Shown here: piece after piece, positions 56,805 through 64,000 of the stretch | Numbering within the stretch: position 1 is the first letter of the stretch | Layout of the letters: the number at the start of each line of letters is the position of its first letter | Source: Grammothele lineata | Taxonomy: Eukaryota; Basidiomycota; Agaricomycetes; Polyporales; Polyporaceae | Length of the DNA stretch: 64,000 bases | NCBI GenBank assembly: GCA_002150815.3 | Contig: NDFF03000320.1 | Location: 434,001-498,000, forward strand | Direction: 5' to 3' | The notes under the pieces: model-generated | Database searches by the model: none | Seen by the model: only the letters and a program-made list of their open reading frames with translations | What the model was told of the DNA's origin: nothing | Program-made: the position numbers and the translations under genes

Positions 56805-58862
56805 CTATTTGCTTCGATCTACCGTCGAAGCGTTCGCTGGTGCAGTGTCTTCTGCCTCTTCAAACTCGTCGTCGTCGTCGTCGTCGTCATCGTCGTCGTC
56901 GTCATCATCCTCCTCATCGTCGTCGTCATCGTCGTCATCGTCCTCACCACTCTCCTCTTCTTCTGTTCGCGCGCCTTTCGTAGCGGAGGCTACGGTTGCG
57001 CTGAGTTGACTGGATGGTTCCTTCACAGCTGCTTTTTCGTCGTCCTCCTCGTCCTCCTCGTCCTCCTCGTCCTCGTCTCCATCCTCGTCCTCGTCTCCAT
57101 CCTCGTCCTCGTCTTCATCTTCATTCTCGTCCCGGTCTTCGTTTCCGTTCTCGTCTTCATCATTATGCTTCTCTCGAGCTGTTGTAGGCTGAGCTGCTGG
57201 TTCTGCCACCTCTAAAGAAGGCGTTGTCATAGCTATAACGCCAGCTACGCCAGCGACACCGACGCCAGCAGCACCGACAGCATCCGCGATAGCTGGTCCT
57301 TCGGAGGATGGCTCCGACTCGACGGCTGCAGCCCCGGCTACTCGCGCCGTTGTGGATGAGTGTATCACGTCCTTGACTTCCTGGGCCGCCTGCTTTGGTG
57401 GCACCGGAGGAGGCTGCGAAGCGGTCTCAAACGTTCGGTGACGAATGACTGCGTGTTGCACCAGTTGAGCACTAACAAGCCCAAGTTGATAGTACCTGTC
57501 GTTGGTCTTACTGTCGAACATCCCGGTATGCGCTTGAATCTCATCCGCTGCGAGTGTGTTCTGGTTGGCCATGAAGTGCGAGGCCGGCGCAGACTTCGGG
57601 TGTGGGAGGATGGCGAAAGTCCTGGGACTAGGGAAGTTCGGCGGGCTTGATGGAAGGTACGTGTAGAACCTAGCGCGTAGAGAGACCACTCAGCCGCTAA
57701 CTTCGGGCAAGTCAGGTACGAGGGAGGCGCACGTGTGGAAGAGCACTCCCATCTCAGCTTCGATCGCGAAGAGCTTGTCGAGCCGTGCTTCGAGCTCGTT
57801 CTTGTTCCAAAGGTTGCCCACATACTTGAGGTGGTCGGTCACCCACGTGTAACCGATGCCAATATCGTCGCGTTTGTAGTAGGCGGTGCCGGCGGCCCCC
57901 GCGAGAAGCGCGCCGCCCATGGCGAAGGCTGCAGGGGCTGCCCACTTCTGCCAGAGCGAGCCCCCAGAAGACGGTACCCTTTCGGCACCTGGGGGCGCAG
58001 CGATCGGCACCTTGGGAGGGACGGGGGGCGGGGTGTCTGTTGCAGAGGAGCTACCCCATGGTAGCTTGATGCTGCTGAGGACGCTGGCCGCCTGACTCAC
58101 GTATTGTGTCGCCTGGTTGGCAGTGTTCTTGAAAATATGGGGCTGCAAGCCCAGGTACTGTGACCACTGTTAGATTGCAGTGAGAGCGAACCCGAGTAGG
58201 CACAACTCACTGGGGTGTCGTAGGCTATACATGCGACGATGTTCGGCCACAGAGGGGCACGCTTGTCTGGACGGGTCTGCACGAACTCGATGAGAGAGTC
58301 GGCAGCAAGCAATCCACCCATACTGTGTATAGGGCATATTCAGACTTGAGATATGGTACTTCCAGGGCTCTGACATATACGTACCTGTGCCCGCAAAGGA
58401 CGATCTTTGCTTTACCTGCACCACCGTTCGCCACCTCTCGTCGGACGGTGAGGTCTGTGAGCCAGTCCGCGAATCGTACAACAGCAGCATTCTGTCTAAA
58501 TGTCAGACAACGAGACAGCTTCGCTTCGATGCCAGCCTACAAGCTCGCCCTTAGTCTGATACATGACGCAGTGAGCATTGACACAGCTTAGGTCAGATAG
58601 ATCGCTACGCACCTCATACGCAGGAAATACAATGCTCTCAACAGTTGTTCCATTCAAGCTCTCAGAGATTATATGTTGCAGACGCTGCGGAAACTCTCCA
58701 AACGTAGAATCTGTGCCCTTGAAGCTTGACCCCTGTTAAGCGAGTGTATTTGACCAAAGCGAGCGGAACATACCCATGAATGAAGACGAGGAGCACGAGA
58801 TCGCTCGGAATTGGCTCAGTTGCCGTCTGGGCAGCAGCGAAAGAGGGGTCAATGTTCGACAT
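56805..58862 (-). CDS. Alpha/beta hydrolase (DUF676-like) with acidic C-terminal tail
   Basis: Predicted serine hydrolase of the fungal lipase-like DUF676 type. Start MSNIDPSFAAAQTATEP at 58862; a longer frame up to 59024 exists. The oxyanion region forms across an intron as VFIHGFKGTDSTFGEFP. The nucleophile elbow GHSMGGLL also forms across an intron. PNIVACIAYDTP and QPHIFKNTANQATQYV follow, then a proline-rich loop and a hydrophobic stretch, WAAPAAFAMGGALLAGAAGTA, which may be membrane-bound. A segment FYTYLPSSPPNFPSPRTF leads to MANQNTLAADEIQAHTGMF, containing a likely catalytic His. After this comes a region of Glu, Asp and Ala and two Asp/Glu-only runs up to the stop. The tail is unlike the family and is noted below. 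Confidence 0.85.
56858..57160. repeat. Trinucleotide repeats coding Asp/Glu runs
   Basis: TCG/TCA/TCC repeats on the plus strand (about 56866-56945) code for about 25 Asp/Glu residues on the minus strand. A second block (about 57042-57130) has an 18-bp unit repeated twice, including CTCGTCTCCATC. Both lie in the tail of the hydrolase gene. Confidence 0.85.
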
Positions 58863-59110
58863 ATTGGCGTAGGAGCATAAGTGACAAGTCGCAAGGATCA
58901 ACGCAACGTGCCGGGGGCGAGGCAAGGCAACCGGTGAGTCGCAGCAGTCGCGGCTGTACGTCCGACTGAGGCGGGATTTTCTATCTTTAGCAGTGGGCGG
59001 TATGCGCACTCCACGTGGCAACATGGGGTAGGGCGGGCGCTTATTGGCTGTGGGATGAGCCCATCGGCTCCTTCTCAGTTCACATAGTCTCTCAGCTTGA
59101 CCTTCTTGCC
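58863..59110. promoter_or_regulatory. Bidirectional promoter between hydrolase and CCDC97-like genes
   Basis: 248 bp between divergent start codons. No TATA box seen. Confidence 0.5.
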
Positions 59111-59853
59111 ATGGCTGCTCAAGCGGCCGCCTCTACATCGTCTGTTCTCATTTATCTTGGGCTTCCCCGAGACTATGAACCTTCGCCTCGTACAGCACCT
59201 ATGGAATTCCTACGGAAACATGTCCGCGAACTACCTCCTCATATGCTCAAGCTGTTCTCAGACTTTACCACGCCACGGGATAGGACAGCGGTGCCAGTTA
59301 TACGGAACAGACGGTTGAAATATGCCGACTCCAAACCCGCAGAGCTTTCCTTGGTGAATGCAAAGTCTACATGGCCAGCCCTCTGGGAGGGCTGGGAGCG
59401 ACCAGGGACAGAGCAGGGCAGAGAAGAGAAAGAATGGGCGGAGAAGGAGGTTATGGGTGGGAGCAGCACGCAGCAGGTCGGGAAGCTAGGCGCGTTGCTC
59501 GGAGACTATGAGGAGGCGCGCGAATCGGAGCGCGTCCGGACGGTCCGCAGGCATCGTGCGGAGTACATCGAGTCATTGCCAGAAGAGGATGAAGAGAGCG
59601 ACGAGAGCGACGAGGAGATTCCTACACCCTCTGAGACAACTCCTGCGGAAAGCGAAGCTATGTTCCTCAGAACGATTAAGGAACGTTTCATTTACGGATT
59701 CTTGGAGGTGTGTATTTTTGTGATCGCACAGACGCGGCTGACCTCTAGGTCAAGTCTATTGACTATGACAAAGTCGATTGGGATGAGCGATGGGACGGCG
59801 ACCTGGACCGAGATGTCGAGGAAAGGTGGTTTGACGACGAAGAAGAGGATTGA
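59111..59853 (+). CDS. CCDC97-like protein
   Basis: Two exons, 59111 to about 59707 and about 59750 to 59853. Start ATG gives MAAQAAASTSSVLIYLGL. The protein has EFLRKHVRELPPHMLKLFS, then RNRRLKYADSKPAELS, an acidic coiled stretch and the end block SIDYDKVDWDERWD...VEERWFDDEEED. The acidic tail with the IDYDKVDWD-type motif and YGFLEV match CCDC97 proteins, reported near the U2/SF3b spliceosome. An in-frame stretch upstream begins with GTG at 59015 and is not used. Function is by similarity only. Confidence 0.8.
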
Positions 59854-60837
59854 TATGATACTATGACCCCCTTTCTAGGTTGTGCTTTCGAGCATGGAAA
59901 GTTCTATACAGGACAAGTACCCTCCGAGGGTAGGCTATGGAATGAAATCTGTCTGTATTGCGATCGGGCTGAACCGAGAACGCCCAAGTACGTCGCACAT
60001 AATAGCAGTCGTCTTTGAGTCCACTGACGAGTTCACAGAAAAAATAGCTGATGGCATTAACTGCTTGAACGCGACCTCTGTAGGTCGCCCGACCGCCGCT
60101 GCCCGTGGGGTTTTGTAAGGCACAAGAATCCTAGGAAGTCTCGACGAAGTCCTAGCTAAAATGCGAAATGATGTATGCCAAGCACAACAGTCTCAAATCG
60201 AGTCTGCCGTATTCAATCGTTCTTCACTACTCGATGATGGCTGAGCGACGTGCGCGCGCATGTGGAATGGTGTTTGTCCGAGGTTTCAAAGTGAGTGATC
60301 TCGGAGCTCCGGGTCCCGGTCCGCCTCATAACTTGTCATTAGCAGAAGAGTAAGGACAATGCCAACTTTGTACTCATCAGGGTCATGCCTGGATCCCGCG
60401 CATCGAGAGTCGTTCCGTGTAGCTGCACCGATTCCAGTGAGCGACGCCATCACAAATATCTGCATCCGTTGATACGCCCTCCGGACTGGCGGCAGAGGGC
60501 AGCTGTTTGACCAACCAGAAGCCACCCGTCATTCTTACTGTACGCGATCCGACATATATCCATCCCCTTCATTCGCGCCTGAACTTCGGTTGCGAGCAGG
60601 CAGCTGCTATGCCTTATGACCTCATTTTCCCGCACCTTATCCCCCTCCCCTGCCTAACGACCTGATCACGACAGCATGTACTGCCGAGGCATATTCAACA
60701 GCACGACGGCAGAGATATCCAGAATGCTTGTGTGCGATCGCGCGACCTGACCGGGGGGCCGAATGTGGATACTGAGACTAGTATAAAGGTTCGAGAGACT
60801 GGGGACGAGAATCTCCAGCCCCCCACGAGTCTCAACC
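59854..60837. other. Intergenic region
   Basis: A short frame at 59882-60118 is not convincing. The right end is the AA9 gene promoter. Confidence 0.45.
60780..60787 (+). promoter_or_regulatory. TATA-like box of the AA9 gene
   Basis: AGTATAAA about 57 bp before the ATG at 60838. Confidence 0.6.
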
Positions 60838-61914
60838 ATGAAGCTCACTATTTTGGCATCCCTCGCCGTGGCCGCCATCGGCGCCAACGCCCACTGTGCG
60901 TATTTTCGTTCCTGCATCTCGGCGAATAGTGGAGCGATTGCTCATCCGAGGGCTTCTGCATACCAGTTACGATGCAGTATATTTGGGAAAATGGCGTAAG
61001 CTCTCATCTCTACTACTATTCAGATCTGGCAAGTTGATCTTGCTGTAGGTCGACGAGGGCCAGAACAACTACATTCGTGTCCCCCCAAACAACAACCCGG
61101 TAACGGACGTGACCTCGACTGACCTCACGTGCAACGTCAACGGTCTCTCCGGCTCCGGCGTTCAGACGCTATCCATTCCCGCCGGCAGTAACGTAAATCC
61201 AAATTTGGCATGGACATGGTCATGTTGAGCTCAAGCCTAGTCGTCATTAGGTCACTTTTGAATGGCACCAGCATGCCCAACGAACAGGAGAGGATGCCAT
61301 TTCCGGCGGCCACAAGGGGCCCGTCCAGGTCTACATCGCCAAGGCGCCGTCAACTGCCGCCTCGTTTAACGGACAAGGTTCTGTGTGGACCAAGATTTAC
61401 TCGTCTGGCTTGCTCAACGCCCAGTCGCAGGAGTGGGCGACTGATGTCGTCAATGCCAACAACGGTATACATGATTGATTGTTTGCAGGGGTACGTCGCT
61501 GACTTCGCGAGTTCCAGGCAAGCACAGTGTCGTAATTCCTTCCTCCTTGCCCGCTGGCGAATACCTCCTGCGCGCGGAGATAATCGCCCTCCACGTCGCG
61601 CAGTCCTACCCCGGTGCCCAGTTCGTACGTGACGTCCGGCCTTCTCTCACAGACCAGCCGAGTTGACCTGGGTTATGGGCATCAGTACATTGGCTGCGCA
61701 CAAGTCAAGATCACCAGTGGCGGCAGCGCGAACCCGCCGAAGATTGCCCTTCCTGGCGCGTACAGTCCCTCTGACCCTGGTATCACGGTCAACATCTACA
61801 ACAACCTCCAGAGCTACACCGCGTGAGTATCGCACATCCACACGCTGTGTCCGGTGTTAGGTTCTTACTGATCCGCGAGCATACAGTCCCGGTGGCCCCG
61901 TCTGGTCTGGGTGA
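60838..61914 (+). CDS. AA9 lytic polysaccharide monooxygenase
   Basis: Copper enzyme secreted to cleave cellulose or related glucans oxidatively. Signal peptide [18 protein letters not shown], then His-1 at 60892-60894, the first ligand of the copper histidine brace. Exons join to give [28 protein letters not shown] and [23 protein letters not shown], then [15 protein letters not shown] (second copper His) and [12 protein letters not shown] follow. The last conserved block is [12 protein letters not shown], continuing in the next exon [13 protein letters not shown], which gives the axial Tyr and disulphide Cys. The final exon ends PGGPVWSG at 61914. No carbohydrate-binding module is present. 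A CUP-type regulation signal was not seen. Confidence 0.95.
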
Positions 61915-62592
61915 GAGGCAATGTCCGTGGTAAAGGATGCATCGTCATGTCGCGTTTCTCTGGCTTTCGGCGCAATATCAACTGTATCACATATCCACCT
62001 CGGACAGCGGGTAGCACTGCACATTACGGAAGACGCGAGACGCGAGAAGAAGCTGTGCATCTGTCACGCGCGTTTCGTTTTCACTCCGTCGAGGGAGGGC
62101 TCAGATGGGGATTGGACCCCAACGGACCTCTTCGGTTCTGATCGCTGTGCCCTTCGCCGTAGCAGGCACCCGTCATTCGCCGGCGAATGCTGTGAGGTCG
62201 TACGGCTAACGTTAGTGATGAACCACGACAGCTGCCATAAATGGGCAGCTGATCGTGGGAGCCGCTGGGCACGGGGGAGTCGATTGCAGACGCGGGTCTG
62301 TCCGGCCGATGAGATCGACCTGGGGCCTCAGGCCTCAGGCCTCATTGTGCACGGCAGGCCAACCACCGTTCGGCTTCCCACCGAGGCAGCAGAGGGCTTT
62401 CACTGCGCCGTCGCCTCGCGTGCGCGCCATGAGCTCATCGCCTCATCAACCGCGACCCGATTGCCTCGCCAGATGTTCCCCTCTGCCCTGTGCGTCGAGA
62501 TACTATAAGGCGTTTCGTGGTCCTGCCCTCTGCCCGCTCTGACTTATCATCGGTACCTCCGCCGTCTTACCATCTCTCCAACGGCTCTCTGG
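61915..62592. other. Intergenic region
   Basis: A 7-bp unit, CCTCAGG, is repeated three times at about 62326-62344. A TATA-like box (ACTATAAG) occurs at about 62502. No gene is seen. Confidence 0.45.
62502..62509 (+). promoter_or_regulatory. TATA-like box of the 14-3-3 gene
   Basis: ACTATAAG about 90 bp upstream of the ATG at 62593. Confidence 0.5.
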
Positions 62593-63693
62593 ATGTCTCC
62601 CGCGACGAGCACGACGACGACCAAGGCCACCGTCTCCGACTCGCCGTTCGCGCTCTCTCTCGTCGGCGGTCCGTCCAGGATGGAAATGCCGCTGTCGAGG
62701 CTAGATTGCCTCTTCATGGCTAAGCTAGCGGAGCAGGCGGAGAGGTATCAGGGTACGTACTTCACACGTCTAATGTGCTTCAGGACACGGCGATAATCTA
62801 GTGCGGTTTCTCTGGGATCTGTCGTGCAACGCGCTTGTTGCGATCTGGCGTGTGATAGACGTCATAGACCAGCTTAAGCAGATCATCAACCAGAATAATG
62901 CGCAGCTCACTATTGACGAGCGTAACCTCCTCTCGGTCGCGTACAAGCAGTTGACAGCGACCCTGCGCTCAAGCTGGCGGACGATTGACACGCTCCAGAA
63001 GAAGGAAGCGCTCTCGTCGACACGCCAGCAGGTCAAGCTGATGCGCGCCGAGAAGGACGAGATCGAACGCGACCTCGACCGCTTATGCAGGGACCTTTGC
63101 ACTCTCTTAGAGCAGCACCTCATTCCCGCCGCAAGCGACGGTGAGGAAAAGGTCTTCTATCTGAAAATGTACGTCGCCTCAGTTGCTTGCCGAGGGCCCC
63201 GCGTTCGCGTCGCGCCTCCGACTCTACAATGCTAACGTTTTCACCTCTGATCGCGACCTCGCATTGACGCACACCAGGCGCGGAGATTACTACAGATACC
63301 TCGCCGAGCTGACGCGGATCAACTCGCAGGAGGAACAGGGACGGGTCTCGCTGGAGGCGTACAAGCTCGCGTACAGGCATGCGCTCGCGACGCTCGCGCC
63401 TACACACCCCACGCGCCTCGGGCTCGCGCTCAACTTTGCGGTCTACTTCCACGATATCATGCACAGCCCGGAGCGCGCGTGCCACCTCGCGAAGCACGCC
63501 TTCGACGAGGCCGTTAGCGCAGCCGTCGCGGAGGGCACGTCGGCCGTGCATAGCCTGGAGGACACGTTGATGATTCTGCAGCTCATGCGCGACGACATCG
63601 TCCTATGGCAAGGGGAGATTTCAAAGGGTGAGTCAGCATACGCCATTCATCCACCCAGACGTCCGTGCTCATCCTGAGGTGCTAGCAGAATAG
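62593..63693 (+). CDS. Divergent 14-3-3 protein
   Basis: Binds phosphoserine/threonine motifs as a dimer. Exons: 62593-62752, 62859-63168, 63278-63627 and 63689-63693, giving 274 aa. An N-terminal extension of about 40 aa precedes MAKLAEQAERYQ. Then DVIDQLKQIINQNNAQLTID joins ERNLLSVAYKQLTATLRSSW. Later blocks are LIPAASDGEEKVFYLKM, RGDYYRYLAELTRINSQEEQ, HPTRLGLALNFAVYFHDIMH and LMILQLMRDDIVLW. The phosphate-binding Lys (VAYK), Arg (RSSW) and Arg-Tyr (YYRYL) are all kept. A nearer acceptor in intron 1 would instead add about 20 in-frame residues. Canonical fungal 14-3-3 proteins are more conserved, so this looks like a second, diverged copy. Confidence 0.9.
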
Positions 63694-64000
63694 GGACGGA
63701 TATCGATACACCATTTATGCTCATGCTTGCTGTACTCCATTAGTTTACGCTATGCTCTGTCCCTGCTTTCTACGTTCTTCCACATTTCGAACTTCATGAG
63801 CATTGATCTTGTGCGAACGTCGCTGCGACCAGCAAGGGGAAGACGAGTGTAGCGTCAGCGTACACCTAGGTTGACAGTTAGCCATCTCAGAAGTGTAGAA
63901 GGTTCCACCGCGCTTCGAACCTTGACCGACTCCGACCCTGCGCGAATCTTGCCCCATGAGATGGCCTCGTCTGGCCGAGCCCCAGAATCGGACCCGTCGA
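63694..64000. other. 3' flank at the window edge
   Basis: No gene is seen. A GGTTCGAA-like match at about 63912-63919 on the minus strand lacks the rest of a tRNA. Confidence 0.4.

Noticed and set aside
59015..59110. N-terminal extension of the CCDC97-like protein
   Set aside because: It begins with GTG; the ATG at 59111 is the first usable start.
59882..60118. 78-aa frame after the CCDC97-like gene
   Set aside because: No motif, poor start context and no homologous pattern; treated as non-coding.
63880..63945. B-box-like GGTTCGAAGC on the minus strand
   Set aside because: No A box or cloverleaf could be drawn around it.

Overview
The window is nuclear DNA of a filamentous basidiomycete. 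The evidence is many short introns of about 50-110 nt with GT...AG (twice GC...AG) ends, GC-rich compact genes, pyrimidine-rich leaders, TATA-like boxes about 60-230 bp (mostly near 100) upstream of several ATGs, and a secreted AA9 lytic polysaccharide monooxygenase next to a GH2 beta-mannosidase. A wood- or litter-decaying Agaricomycete, perhaps a polypore, is likely. The species call is inference. About 29 protein genes, one intron-containing tRNA-Cys(GCA) and one small inverted-repeat element can be supported.

Layout. 1-2.9 kb has no supportable gene. 2.9-9.1 kb: Rheb GTPase (+) and cytosolic-type GH2 beta-mannosidase (-). 9.7-17.5 kb: two paralogous allantoate-permease-type MFS transporters face away from each other and enclose an alanyl-tRNA editing protein (AARSD1/AlaX type, +) and a RING protein (-). 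17.8-25.7 kb: tRNA-Cys, a secreted proline-rich repeat protein, and two tandem DJ-1/Hsp31-type genes with TATA boxes. 25.9-32.9 kb: U1A/U2B''-type RNA-binding protein, a 435-bp MITE-like element, Lag1 ceramide synthase, a short Snf7/ESCRT-III-like protein and a Nem1-type phosphatase. 32.9-35.9 kb is a gene-poor gap. 35.9-46.6 kb: short-chain dehydrogenase, Mob1, a BTB-like protein, the DEAD-box helicase Dbp8 and an HMG-box regulator. 47.7-55.4 kb: Sua5, U1-C and Lsm3 as a divergent pair, an uncharacterised protein, and the F-box/LRR protein Grr1. 55.9-63.7 kb: NatA catalytic subunit Naa10, an alpha/beta hydrolase with a very acidic tail, a CCDC97-like protein, the AA9 enzyme and a divergent 14-3-3 protein.

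How the genes relate. There is no metabolic cluster. Several genes serve RNA processing and translation fidelity (U1A-like, U1-C, Lsm3, Dbp8, AARSD1, Sua5, tRNA-Cys). Others are signalling, ubiquitin and lipid regulators (Rheb, Mob1, 14-3-3, Grr1, RING protein, Nem1, Lag1). The beta-mannosidase and AA9 enzyme fit plant cell-wall use. No CRISPR array, virus or intact transposon was seen. Gene models were spliced by eye from reading frame, splice consensus and conserved family motifs, so individual exon ends may be off.
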